In this document: positions 47,601-58,800 of the stretch, piece by piece
Position numbering within the stretch: the first letter of the stretch is position 1
Layout: the number at the start of each line of letters is the position of its first letter
Position numbers and translations under genes: made by a program
Assembly: GCA_026413225.1 (NCBI GenBank)
Contig: CM048555.1
Span: 76,577,785 to 76,641,784, forward strand
DNA length: 64,000 bases
Reading direction: 5' to 3'
Source of the DNA: Otis tarda
Taxonomy: Eukaryota > Chordata > Aves > Otidiformes > Otididae
Notes under the pieces: generated by a model
What the model was told of the DNA's origin: nothing
Database searches by the model: none
The model's input: the letters and a program-made list of their open reading frames with translations, nothing else

Positions 47601-50600
47601 TATTGGAAAATCAGGTTAGAGCTGAGAAAAATGCTGGCATTTAGATTGTGGTTTTTTTGGAGGAACTGAAAGGGAATCAAAGTTTTGACCAGAAAATGTG
47701 TTGCAGGTAATTCATGGTGACAGGACTAACCAGTGCTGCTGAGGCTGTACAGTTTGTAAAACGTGTACCATCACATTGGCTCCAGGAAGGTGGGAAGCCT
47801 GAACTTACAGTCCCTCCTTGCAAAGGCCTGTCACAGGCAATTTGTACCATTACTTGACATTTGTGCACGGTTGCTGCGGGCAGACTGACTGTGAAGAATT
47901 AACATGTTTGACTGTTCATTTTTAAGTGATCTGTATTTTCCTTGGAGGTCTCACAAGTCATCGAGTGGGAGGGTGCAAGGCTGTGTCTTGCTGTCAGCAG
48001 TGGGATGTGTTGCTTGGCCGGCGGCTCCACTTATGAGCATGCTGGTAGCTCTAGGAGTTTCTTTTTGGTTCCTCTGCCCAAGGATATAATTACTTACATT
48101 TTTCATCCTCTGTGACAGTGTTAGCTTATGGGGTTTCTACTCTTACAAGATTTACAAAGTGTATAAGGGATGGCAAGGCAGGGCAAGAGCATTTTAATCA
48201 TAGAATCATAGAATAGTTTGGATCGGAAGGGACCTTTAAGGGCCATCTAGTCCAACCCCCCTGCAAGGAGCAGGGACATCTCCAACCAGATCAGGTTGCT
48301 CAGAGCCCCATCCAGCCTGGCCTTGAATGTTTCCAGGGATGGGGCATCCACCACCTCTCTGGGCAACCTGGGCCAGTGTTCCACCACCCTCAGTGTAAAA
48401 CTTTTTTTCTTTATGTCCAGTCTGAATCTGCTTCCCTCTATTTTAAAACCATTACCCCTAGTCCTATCACAACAGACCCTGCTAAAGAGTTTCTCCCCAT
48501 CTTTCCTGTAGGCCCCCTTTAGGTACTGGAAGGCTGCTATAAGGTCTCCCCAGAGCCTCCTCTTCTCCAGGCTGAACAGCCCCAACTCTCTGTCCTTATA
48601 GGAGAGGTGCTCCAGCCCTCTGATCATCTTCATGGCCTCCTCTGGACCCTCTCTAACTGGTCCATGTCCTTCTTATGTTGGGGGCTCCAGAACTGGATGC
48701 GGTACTGCAGGTGGGGTCTCACGAGAGCAGATTAGAGGGGAAGAATCACCTCCCTCAACTATATATTAATATATTGTCGGGTCACTGATCTGCTCTGTCG
48801 AACAGTCATGTAATGGACCAGACAGTACAGCTCAGGGGCTGATATGGGGCCAGACCAAACAACAAAGGTGGGATGAGGAATGATCACCTCTTAGACAAGG
48901 ACTGCCACCAGGAGAGGCCATGGAGCTGCATCTTCCTGGGAATGAGTACAGAACCCTCAGCCTCCAGCTCAGCATCTTTACCAGAAAGCCAAGCTCAGTC
49001 CCCTGACCCTTCTTTCATATAGGCAGTGGTCAGGAAAGGCTGGATGTTGGAGAGTCTCCTTGAGCAAGGTTTGGAGAAACGGGATCAAACTGGTATCAGA
49101 GAGCTCCCATGAGAAGTAGGATGTGGGACCAGAAGAAACCCTTTGCTTGTTGGGTTCCCCACTAGTGCAAAAGACCCTGCTATATAATCCCATTACTAAA
49201 TCATCAAGCTTCATCTTAAAGCTAATCCTGACTACTGAAACTCCCCACTTAATGTAAAGCTGTCCTAGAGCTCAGTCCTCTGGTGCAGAAGCATTTTTGT
49301 CTGACTTTCTGTAGAACTATTTTCCAACACCTCCTTCAGTGGAAGGCTCAAAAAAAATCTCAGCTCTCAGTCAACACCTGCTATCAAGCCTTGACCGAGC
49401 AGTGAGATGCACCGTCCCCTTTTTGTCTGCATTAGAGGTGCTCTGCAGCACACGGCAGGAAGACATGTGCTTTTAGGTAAATGTCCTCCACAGTCTGAAG
49501 TGGTTGTGTAGAAAAAGCCTGTAACTATGCAAGGTGCATGATTTCAGCTGTTAAAAATACACTCCATCCACAGACAATAAGCATCCAGACTGACCTCACC
49601 CGCAGAGCACGTCTGCTCGCTGCTGGCTCTATCGCATTTTCTGAATTCGGGCTCGCTTGCCTGAGAGCGGCAACGCTCACAGCTGTGTGGAAAAAGTGCT
49701 ATGAATATATGGAGATTGACAGCTTACATCCTCATCAGCTGCTCCCCGCTTCCAAACAGTAGCAGGGTTCTCATTGTTTATAATGGCAACAGGCTTACGG
49801 GGCCTAGTAAATGCACAAGAGGGTTTTTATTAGACAAAGCCACCGTGGAAGTGCTGTTTGAGGTACCTATTCTGGGAGTCTTTACTCAGACAGCATAGCG
49901 GTGTGATCTGCACTGACGTTGACGTTGCCTTTCAACGTGCTCTGCGCACCAGGACACCCTGCGTGCTGCTCAAACAGCTGCCAAAATCTGGTTAGCTGTG
50001 ACAGCTTCAGTCTAATAATACAGAATAATAAATCATAACACATACGTCCTCATCCATAAATAGGAGGGGGGTATATAGCTCTGAAAAGCTACTGGTTTTC
50101 CTTCCATACTAAACTTTCAAGAACTTTTCCCAGCTAGCTGAATTTCAGATTCCTCAAAAATCTGATTGACCAGGTATGGCGAAAAAAAGAAATGAAACAG
50201 TCCCAGAGTCCTGAATCCAAATCTTTGCATTCTTTGTTGCAACATTGGGTCTCTGCTTTTGGTTCACACGCCGAGGTCCTTCCTGGCTGCTGGGCACATA
50301 CCAGTGTTCTGACTCTATTGTGCATCTCCAGACCAGGCTCTTCCTGCAAGCTCCTGGAGTCAGGCAATTGTGGGCTGATTTCGGATTGCCCATTAGTGAA
50401 AAGGAAGGTTGGGATAGGTAGAATAGTTTGAAAATGCAAATTTGAAAGAGTCAGAAAAGTGGAAGAAGAATGATGGTGCTGGATCCCATGATGTTATATT
50501 TCAGCCTTAAATGAAGGGAGAGGAGGCAGCTAATTAGGAGCTGGTTAGTGTTTTGTCAGGTGTGCCTAGATGTGCATCATGCCTTCAAATAATCAGTGAA

Positions 50601-53600
50601 ATCCAAACTTCTTTGAGGAAGAAGTTTGAATTTCACTCTCCGGATGCAGCTGACACCTGAGGCCACAATCTTACGGTGTTTGGACCTGATGACAGCATTT
50701 CTCAGAGTGGGTAAAATTTAGTGATCTTTTCTGTCCTTATTCCACCCATCTCTCATTCAAGATCCTCATTTTCCAGGGGAGAGAAGTGGAGGGAAGAGTC
50801 AAGGAACCCAGTTATGCATGCCAGATGTACATGGCTGCTACCTTGATGAGCCACACTCTCGCTGAAGTCAGTAGGAGCTTCACCATTTGGTCACAGGACC
50901 ACTTCAGCCCAATCTTAGGCAGGTTTGAGGAGATACACTGGAATATACGGCCAGTGGTAGGAAGGTAGCCAGTGATGTGGCAAGCTGAGTTGGGTTGCCA
51001 GACTGTGGAACAAGCATCCCTTCAACTAGAGTATTTTGTCATGCATCAAGCAGTGCATTTTCCTCACTGATTTTCCTAATGTTGTCCCCAGCCCTCTGCA
51101 GAGACAGTGAAGGAGGTCATCCAGTTCTCCAAGGACACGCTGGAGAAGATCAACAAGGCCCGCATGGAGGGACTTTACCATGAAGTGAGTCCTGCTGCTT
51201 TTGCTCTCTTGCTGTATATGCACTGCCAGGACAAGCAGGTCTTGACCCTCTCTACCTCAATGATTTAAGGATGAAACAAACCCCCATTGCTGTAACCTGA
51301 ATATGCCTGTGTGCTTCCTGCCCTCTTGGCAGCTCAATTTGTGAAAGCTGACACTGGTTTCTGCCCTCTGTAAAGCACAACCATGTTTGAGACAACATCC
51401 CAGCCCGTTCTCTTTTGTAGTGGTGATACAAGGAGATTGAGTGGCTTCCAGCACCTCTGGTTGACAGAGGTGTTGAACGAAGGGCTTCCTAGGCAGAAAA
51501 CATGAGTTACAGGGCAAGTGTAATGAGTTATCCCTGCCAGGTAGCCTCATAAAAGGAGGACAGTGGATTTGGGAGAGGGACAGGACAGTCAGGAGACTTG
51601 CCACAAGCATCAGGCTGTGGGCTATTTTTCCCTGTGTTGATCTCCTCTTCCTGGCTCCTGCACGTTGCTCATTTGTTGGGTGTTGTGGATGGGTGTGCGG
51701 TGTGGAAGACCCACATCCCATCTGGAGCACAGGTCAAAAGCGTGAGAGAGCTCAAGTCACTTCTTTCTTTCTCCCTCTTTTGCTGACCTAGGAAATATTT
51801 AATTGTTCTCTTCAGAGTGTAACAGTTTCCGGAAAACACTCCAGGTTGAGCTACAGCCTCTGGGTTTGAACTTTGGGAAAAGGCTCAAGGCCCTCAGAGC
51901 AGAGATCTGGATGTTGGGTCTGGGCTAAGTACAGCCTTGACACGGCTAAGCAGACAGGCATGGGACAGTGCAGCTGTGTGTCTCCATCCCCATGGGGTCA
52001 TTAAGAGCATTCATGGCATCAAGTGCTTGTAGGAAGTTGGGTGGATGGCATTGGGGTGTAAGAGTCTTGTAGGCACTTGGTATCTGACAAATCCCAACCT
52101 CCTGGGGTCTGTCTTCTCCTGAACAGCAGGCATCACTTCTTCCTCACCTATTTTATGAATGTAACACTGATTGTTTTGCTAGACTGATGTTTTTCAAGAA
52201 ATAAAATCATATCCTATCTTCCCCAAACTTCATGGAGGCTGACTTGGCTTCTAGGACTGGTATGAACCATGCGACCCACAGGGCTCTGGTGTGACAGCTT
52301 TGAGGCCAAAGGTGCTCTGACTTTCCTTTCTCCCTGCTTTGTCTGGGCGCAGGTTGTGAAGATGTGCCGTGAGTGCCTGAAGAAACAGGAGCCTGTGCTG
52401 GGGGACACAAACATCTACCTCCTGAGGATCCTCAGCATCGCCTCCGAGGTGCTCTCCTACCTCCAGATGTTTGAGGAAGCAGCTGACTACGCCAAGAGGA
52501 TGGTGGATGGCTACATGTATGTCTGTGCCTTATTTCTGGCAGCTCTCTGTGGTTATGCAATGTTAGGCAGTGTGTTATAGGAATAATTTCCTTAGTCTGC
52601 ACCCGTCAGGGCAGCGGTGCTGGCATTCAGATTGAGACCTGATGATATCACCAGACAGAGAGGGACCCCTTCCTAAATCCACAAGAGGTCCCAAACACCT
52701 TGATTTACTAAACTCTAACAGGCAAATGATTTGGGTACATCTTTCATTAGCCTCTGCGTTTTGTCTCACAAGCATCCCAGTGCTGTCCTGGTAGCAAGAC
52801 GCAGAGCCCGGGTGCAGGACAAAGAGGCTGTCACTGCAGGAGGCAGTCTGTTCCCCTGCACCCTGCAGAAAGGGGAAGCTGCAGAGAAAAGAGAAACTGT
52901 GTCAAATGACATTTGGGAACTTCAGGAATTAAAATTACTCAATATTTTCCCAGGAAAATATACCATCCCAACAACGCACAGCTGGGGATGGCTGTGATGC
53001 GGGCGGGAGTGACTCACTGGCATGCTGGTCTCATTGAAGCTGGGCATGGCTTGATCTGTAAAGCCTATGCCATTCTCCTGGTAACCCATGGACCTTCCCA
53101 CCCAATTACCAAAGACCTGGAGGTAGGTGTCGTCTCCCGTGTTGCCTTTGCTGTCTGTCTGGGCAAAATTATATTCAAGCTCCAGAAACAACCCATCCAT
53201 AAGAGCTGAGAGATGTATCAAGTACTCCCTGCTGCTCCGTAGTGCAGTGGTTTTCTCTAGATTATGTTACAGTCTGCTGGGAAATGCATGTCCCTTCCTA
53301 TGGGAAATCTTCATCCCTGAAAAATAGCTTTTCTCCTGCACCAGGTTATATATTAAAAATGGCCACTGAGCTCTTGAAGCTTCTTTGAAACCACTGTGCC
53401 CAAGGACAGAGCCTCCCATTCTTCCAAGAGCCTGATTTCACTGCTCTCGGATGGATGGCATTACAATTTGGCTATAGCAAATTGCCTGCGGTGGATGTTC
53501 CCATCTTACCAATCCATTTCCTGTATCGATATCCATTCTTCCTTATCTACCACTCCCTTATCCTTCTGAGCTGCAGTGTATTTTCTTCTCAAATGCTTGA

Positions 53601-54771
53601 TAGATGTATTTCCTACCTTAGGGTCAAGAGCTGCAGATCCCAGGGAATTACATCTGCTCAGTTATGATGAACTATTTACAATTGCATCTGGGGATCTGTC
53701 ATTTCTTTAACCTTTAACTCACCTGATGTGACCATTGGCTTTACAGCATTCTCCTTTATTAGCCAAAAAAAATATACGATACCAAATGAAATCCTTTAGC
53801 GATGTTTTACTCCGTGTTATAGCAGAGCTATAAGCTTTATTACTGCAATTTTATATCATCAGAAAAATGAGTGTCTAGTACTTAAAGCCAACCTGCCTGT
53901 TGACTGTTTGCCTATATATAGCAGAGGGCAAGACCCCAGCACCTCCATTTCTGTATTTCCCTTCCCACTTACTTCAGCAGGAAGATACTGGATATATGGC
54001 ACATGCTTATCTCCGTGCTCCTAAACCAAGGATTGAATAAATGCACAGACATGTAAAAACATTTCCTAAAAATCCCTTCTGAGTCTCTGCCATAATGCAG
54101 CATTAGGAATGACTCTGCTCATGGTGAATCCTGGGGTGCAGTGGATGCCATTGTGATGTGGTCAAAGAGGGGCTGAGCATCCCTTTCCTCCTCTCCTGTC
54201 TCCTCCCATGTGAAGTGACCCCCACCCCAGTGATGGGTCACAGCAAGGGTCAGGCTCAGGGTGTGGATGGGAAGTGCACTCACTCCCTGGCTCTGCACAG
54301 CATCACCTCTGGGTCCTGCATCAGGTTTGGGAGCATGAGGCTTCCCAGCAGCTTGCGCAAGAGCTGAGTGCAGGAAGGACTGGTGCCTTCTTCACCTTCA
54401 CAGACCATAGGCAACCAGGTTTGAGAAAGGAACTGGATATCTGCATCTAGTCAGCTTTGATCCTGCTGGTGGGACACCTAGATTAAGTTTCATCAGTCGT
54501 TACATGGCCTAGGACATCCCTGAAGGACGGTCCCCATTTTTAGGCAGTGTTTTATTCACTTGCTTTGAGATCCTCTGCGTCACAGATCTTATAACCTGTT
54601 GTGTCCCTCAGGTCATGCGTGTCCAGACGGAGATGGAGCTGCGCATGTTCCAGCAGAATGAGTTTCATGTATTACAAGATGAGGGAAGCAGCCCTCAAAA
54701 ACCAAAAGATTCATGTCATGCCTGAGCCCAGCAATGAGACGGCACCAAGCCTCTTCCACAAGAAGGAATAA
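29536..54771 (+). CDS. SMYD1: SMYD1, SET and MYND domain lysine methyltransferase of striated muscle (10 coding exons)
   Basis: Exons: 29536-29672, 39787-39963, 40637-40850, 42537-42667, 44261-44299 (alternative), 47084-47276, 51092-51184, 52353-52516, 52954-53122, 54612-54771. With all exons the intended product is 491 residues (human long form 490). Known: SMYD1/BOP is a histone and myosin-chaperone-associated methyltransferase needed for sarcomere assembly and heart development, found in nucleus and at the M-line. Seen: split SET (about 1-50 and 180-255); MYND zinc ligands C52, C55, C65, C68, C74, C78, H86, C90; NHDC motif 205-208; catalytic-type tyrosine Y252; post-SET C274, C276, C279; then a helical TPR-like C-terminal half. 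Odd: the last exon has one extra base near 54663-54665 that shifts the frame, so the sequence as given stops at 54723-54725 (476 residues). Start: ATG 29536 matches the human N-terminus layout; a second ATG at 29551 has a stronger context. Confidence 0.95.
33930..34002 (+). mobile_element. CR1 LINE 3'-terminal scrap
   Basis: Short plus-strand end: GACTAGATGACCTTTAAAGG, then TTCCAACCCAACC and GTGATTCTATAA. In SMYD1 intron 1. Confidence 0.8.
38612..38711. repeat. Tandem duplication, 2 x 50 bases
   Basis: CTGCTGAGGGGCTG...TAATCC occurs twice back to back (38612-38661 and 38662-38711) with two substitutions. SMYD1 intron 1. Confidence 0.95.
39787..39963 (+). CDS. SMYD1: SMYD1 exon 2 (MYND zinc finger)
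   Basis: 177 nt, acceptor CTTCCAG and donor GTGAGA. It encodes the whole MYND finger with all eight zinc ligands (seven Cys and one His, residues 52-90), a protein-interaction module that binds PxLxP-type partners. Confidence 0.97.
40173..40200 (+). other. Possible 28-nt cryptic (poison) exon in SMYD1 intron 2
   Basis: Preceded by CTCCTGCTTTTTTTTCAG and followed by CTGCAG|GTGAGTGTGG, both near-ideal splice sites. Including it would add [10 protein letters not shown] and shift exon 3 into a frame with an early TGA (in CGATGA). No evidence that it is used. Confidence 0.35.
40637..40850 (+). CDS. SMYD1: SMYD1 exon 3 (SET insertion region)
   Basis: 214 nt, acceptor CTGGCCAG and donor GTAAGT. 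Residues about 105-176: [12 protein letters not shown], then an acidic stretch GEEEKKEL and WPPQSQQF, ending SHIFGV. This is the SET-I linker region. Confidence 0.96.
42537..42667 (+). CDS. SMYD1: SMYD1 exon 4 (SET core, NHDC motif)
   Basis: 131 nt, acceptor GGGACTAG and donor GTGAGT, residues 177-219. It carries the cofactor- and substrate-binding NHDCWPNC motif (205-212). The preceding residues read LCQA, where I remember LGLV in human. Confidence 0.97.
44261..44299 (+). CDS. SMYD1: SMYD1 exon 5, 39-nt skeletal-muscle alternative exon
   Basis: Acceptor TGTCTTTCAG, donor GTGGGT (a weaker donor than its neighbours). It encodes the 13-residue insert [12 protein letters not shown] plus a junction codon, matching the insert that distinguishes skeletal from heart SMYD1 isoforms. 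Exons 4 and 6 join in frame with or without it (N...R versus K at the junction). Confidence 0.95.
44300..47083 (+). other. SMYD1: SMYD1 intron 5
   Basis: 2.8 kb with no recognised repeat or coding sequence. It follows the alternative exon, so it may hold splicing-control elements. Confidence 0.6.
47084..47276 (+). CDS. SMYD1: SMYD1 exon 6 (catalytic tyrosine and post-SET)
   Basis: 193 nt, acceptor TTTGCTCCCAG and donor GTATGG. It contains [11 protein letters not shown] (catalytic-type Y252) and the post-SET zinc triad DCTCEHC (C274, C276, C279), then a lysine-rich linker. Confidence 0.97.
48198..48757 (-). mobile_element. CR1 LINE, 5'-truncated
   Basis: Minus orientation with a duplicated terminal octamer (CATAGAATCATAGAATAG). 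It runs through [38 protein letters not shown] and [22 protein letters not shown] blocks into the [10 protein letters not shown] region. It lies antisense in SMYD1 intron 6. Confidence 0.95.
51092..51184 (+). CDS. SMYD1: SMYD1 exon 7 (start of C-terminal helical domain)
   Basis: 93 nt, 31 codons, symmetric phase 0. Acceptor TTGTCCCCAG, donor GTGAGT. Encodes [19 protein letters not shown] and onwards to GLYHE. Confidence 0.96.
52353..52516 (+). CDS. SMYD1: SMYD1 exon 8 (TPR-like helices)
   Basis: 164 nt, acceptor GGGCGCAG and donor GTATGT within TACAT|GTATGT. Encodes [18 protein letters not shown] and [17 protein letters not shown] helices; phase 2 end. Confidence 0.96.
52954..53122 (+). CDS. 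SMYD1: SMYD1 exon 9 (TPR-like helices)
   Basis: 169 nt, acceptor TTTTCCCAG and donor GTAGGT. Encodes [35 protein letters not shown] and HPITKDLE, all strongly conserved in SMYD1. Confidence 0.96.
54612..54771 (+). CDS. SMYD1: SMYD1 exon 10 (terminal; carries an apparent +1 frameshift)
   Basis: Acceptor GTGTCCCTCAG. Reads [18 protein letters not shown] correctly to residue 457. After the TTT at 54663-54665 the frame slips by one and ends at TGA 54723-54725 with 19 unrelated residues. In the other frame the following bases still encode the family's C-terminal helix and a ...LFHKKE end with TAA at 54769-54771, so the original reading frame is intact apart from the extra base. AATAAA at 54767-54772 overlaps the original stop codon. 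Confidence 0.9.
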
Positions 54772-55824
54772 ACCCCGAGCGTGACACAAATTCATGCCTG
54801 TGGGATAGCATTGCCTGTGGCACTTCCAATCATGGGGAATGTGATACAGGAATGTGATATATCCGTAAGGATTGTTTCCAGTGGCACCAGTCTGACAGCA
54901 TGGACCCGCTGGGGGAGAGTCCTGAAAAATCTTCTGAGGGCTCAAAGCAGAGGAGATCTTGACAGAAACAACATCCTTTTTCTACCACTAGCATTAAAAA
55001 TCAAAGCAAAAAAAAATCAAAGCTCCTTCTGTGTCTACACTGTGAACAACCAGTGCCCATCTCCTGCCAGGAGAGAAAACCTGTATTTCACCCTGGAAGC
55101 AGAGTTCAATTACAGTTCAACCCAATTTATCAGGCATGGTTTGGGGCAAAACACACACTGGACATCTGAAGGCTCTCCAAGGCCCTCCTGCTGGTGGGAG
55201 GGATGGGGAGGAGATGAGGACGCAGTGGCCAGAACCTGTAGGTCTGGATCCTCTTGCAGAGGTGTGAGGATGGGGATGGTGACTGGGACACGTGAACTGC
55301 CCTCATGCTGGTTGCTTCCCCAAGGCAGCTCCCTAGGCAGGATCACTGACATTTCCTTGAGGCCACCTAAACCTCCTCGTCCTTTGGCCCTGCTAGTCAC
55401 CTTGTGGTCCCTTTGGCTTTGTTTGTAAGGAAAGGTTACAGAGCCCTTTCCCTCCCCAGTGCTCCTTCATCCACCCACCCAGGGCAGCCGTGGGTGCATG
55501 ACGCACCAGGACATCCTCAGCAGGATGCTGGCACCTGCCCCCAGGAAGAGGCTGGAAGAGCACCCATCAGCATGGAGCCCATCTCAGAGGGTCACTCAAT
55601 GGCTCTGAGCCTGTGCCCTGGCTCAGCTCTATTCCCCAACATCAGCTCAGCCTTGGCTTGACTGGTTGCCCAATTTCTGCCTGGGGTTGCATGAGTTTTG
55701 GAGGCTTGCATCTCTTTAGAGCAACAATAGAGAGGTTGATGATAGCAATGAAGAGGCCTTTAATACAAATTTTGCTTGAATAGACACATTTTACACAGTA
55801 AAATGATTGTCATGTACAGGGTCT
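54772..55824. other. Convergent 3' region between SMYD1 and FABP1
   Basis: 1053 bases separate the two stop codons; the two 3' UTRs end here tail to tail. ATTAAA at 54993-54998 (plus) is a candidate SMYD1 poly(A) signal. No further gene is seen; the 215-codon open frame at 54781-55428 begins with GTG and resembles nothing known to me. Confidence 0.6.
55759..55764 (-). terminator. FABP1: FABP1 poly(A) signal ATTAAA
   Basis: ATTAAA on the minus strand, about 60 bases past the FABP1 stop, giving the short 3' UTR typical of this gene. Confidence 0.6.
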
Positions 55825-55875
55825 CTAGATTCTCTTGCTGACTCTCTTGTAGGTGAGGTCTCCCATGGTCATCGT
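55825..55875 (-). CDS. FABP1: FABP1 exon 4
   Basis: 51 nt. Residues 112-127 [16 protein letters not shown] then TAG. Contains R122, the buried ligand-binding arginine of liver FABP. Confidence 0.97.
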   Translation of the reverse strand, partial: TMTMGDLTYKRVSKRI

Positions 55876-58800
55876 CTGAAAAACAAATGGAAAACAATAG
55901 CTGTTCATGGTGCTTGGCTCCAAACCCTACGTGGAAAGGATCCAGTCTTGCAAATCAAAACAGGACTGGTCCCCAGTCTATCTCCTATACACTGAATTGT
56001 TAAAGCTTTAGTTTTCTTCATGAACACCCCAAAGCAGGTAGGGACAATCTGACATCACTCAGCTGGGATCCGTCTGCTGCACCTCTCTTTTTTAAAAGTG
56101 CCATGCCCAGCCACAAACGTACACATCTGAGGCGGTGAGAACATGCCCACATTGCATGCAACTTTGATCAGAAATGCCTACTAGTGTCTCAAAGAATATT
56201 TTTTTTGGATCAGATTATTAATGAAAAGCTGCCTTCAGTGCCTGGCCAACTGACTAGCTTTGGCTACAGAGCCTGAGTGCGAGCACGTGCTCGTCTCCAG
56301 CACCTCTTTAAGGCTGACAGCATCTCTGTAGGCTTTGTAGGGCCAGAACTCTGTCGGCAGCTCTAGGCACTGTTACTCCAGCCATTGCCCCTCTCTTCTA
56401 CACTTACACTGGTGATGATGTCTCCGTTGAGTTCAGTGACGGATTTCAGCCCTTTGAAGTTTGAAATCAGTTTGTTGTTACCCTCCATCTGAACAACAGC
56501 CTGGTAGAGAGGAGAGGAGACAGAGGCATTAATGTTGTCGCTGCAGACCTTATCAACCCCTGCATTTTGTCCTTCCCCTTCTGTATTGAGTTGTCACTGT
56601 CCCCTCGGCAAGCTGTTTGGAGCAAGCTGCTCTCCTGGAGCTTTCCTGGGAGGAGGAGGAGAGAGGGTTGTGCTGGTGGTGACTACAACACAGCAAGGGT
56701 AGGGAGGTTGACTTTGTGCTCTACAGGAGTGCACTTTTTCTGCCATACCTACCTCTCTCCCCTCCGAACAGAGAATCACTCATGGCTTCTGCACTGTTAG
56801 ATGCTGGAGCAGTTTTGGGGGAGAGGAAAGAAGGCTTTTCTCTCTGCCAATGCTGGTGCCTCCGTGTAGCCCTGATGCTCCTTGGGGGAGCTCCTCATGC
56901 AGCACCAAGACCAAGAGGACCTGCACGCCTCCAAAGAGAGGACTGTGGAGCCACCTGAGCAGGACCAGGACATGCCACATCGTTTCCTCTCTACCACTCA
57001 CCTATTGCACTTTGCTGCTGCAGCCTCCCTTGGGTTGGGGTGATGGGGAGCTGGGTGACAGCGTGGGGCTGGGGCGAGTCTCAGTCAAGGTGGGAAACAA
57101 TTTAAAGAGCTTCCAGAAACACAGTCATGGCTGAAAAGCTCTCAGGGGGATATGTGCATCTGCTGAGTCTCTGACCCCCCAAGGAACTGCATGTCTAGAA
57201 AGGCCGACACCAACACCCCCATGTTATCACCAGTCATTGAAATTACTCCAAGAAATAACCCAGCAAAAAAACCATTTTTGTTTATCTATCTATCCAGCTG
57301 TAAGACATGTTCATCTGCCCTAGAGTTGCTGATTCATGGAGGGTAAAACTCTTCTAATAGCAGTTTCCCCCTAGTTTATGCGCAAGGGACTTCAGTGATG
57401 CTGGAAATCGTGATACAGCAGGTACGGCCCTCAGACCCCAATTCACTGGGATATTTCCTTGGTGATCATTCCTCCTGCTTTCAAAAGTCCCTGCAATATC
57501 ATCTTCTCCCGAGGCAGAGGTAAGCAACAACATTTGCCAGTGATGCTGTCTTGACATTTTATGAAGCATTATAAACTAATGTCCAGGAACGGGAGCTGAC
57601 CCAATTTCAAGGGTGATAAATCCTCACCTTGCCAAATCATCTCACTCAGCGTAAACAGAAGCAGTGGAAAAGGGTAGCAAACAAGCTAACAGCCACTGGG
57701 AGAGATTTAAAAGGAGAGATTTATTGGTTTGTGATTCATTGGCTGACTTTCCTGCACTACCTCTGAGCCGACAAAATGAAGGGGAGAATATGTTCCGTGT
57801 TGCAATGTGACAGTAAGTTGACCTTTTTCCACTTCAAATTTTTATGGAAAAACTTACCAAAGCATCTCTATCCCCCTTTTCCAAACAGGCTGTTAAAACA
57901 GTGGCTTCCCGTACTTTTCAAACTGGCTATTAAAATAGCTTTAGAAATGCAAACCTTCGTCTGCAGAGGTGCTGGCTGTGGAGTTTGTACTGTGTTTTGC
58001 AAAAGCAAAAGCATGGAAACTTCAGAGTCTTGGGCTCTGAGTAGCTCAGGAAGATGTTTCAGAAACGGATTATGATTTCCGCAAATGTGTCCCTAAGAAC
58101 CTTACTGAGGACCTGCAGGGAGCCGGGCAGTGGGTGTCACATCTGCAGACTTGTTTTCAGCAATTAGCCCCTTCCCACTGTCTTAAATCATAGAATCATT
58201 AGGGTTGGAAGGGACCTTCAAAGGCCATCCAGTCCAACCCCCCTGCAAGGAGCAGGGACATCTCCAACCAGATCAGGTTGCTCAGAGCCCCATCCAACCT
58301 GGCCTTGAATGTTTCCAGGGATGGGGCATCCACCACCTCTCTGGGCAACCTGTGCCAGTGTTAGGCAGAACCAGGTTGGGGAATCACCCAGGTCTTTGCC
58401 CTGTGTCAGCTTTAACACCATGGTCTGCTCATTCCTTTTGGCTCAAGTGCAGAGGGAATGGTTGGAAAGGAAACTTCATTTCCCTGAGTCCCCGCAGACC
58501 TGGCAGAAGAGGAACTGGTCACTCACCTTGACTTTCTCTCCTGTCAGCATCTCAATCTCGCACTCCTCCCCAATGGTGAACTCGTTTTGCAGCACTTTGG
58601 AGCCAGTGGTCACGGTAATCTTGAACTTTTTCCCATCCTGCACAATTTCTGAGATGCTTTTGATGTCCTTGCCCTTCTGGATGTGGTCATCGGGAAGCCC
58701 TGTCCAGGAACAAGAGACGTGAGGTGGACCTTGGAGCCTTCGGTGGGCAGGTTGCTGCTGCCAAATGAATGTGGCAGGATTTGGGGACCCAGGGCTGGGA

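Noticed and set aside
54781..55428. 215-codon plus-strand open frame just after SMYD1
   Set aside because: It begins with GTG, has no recognisable domain and no splice or promoter context, and covers the SMYD1 3' UTR and convergent region. Chance frame.
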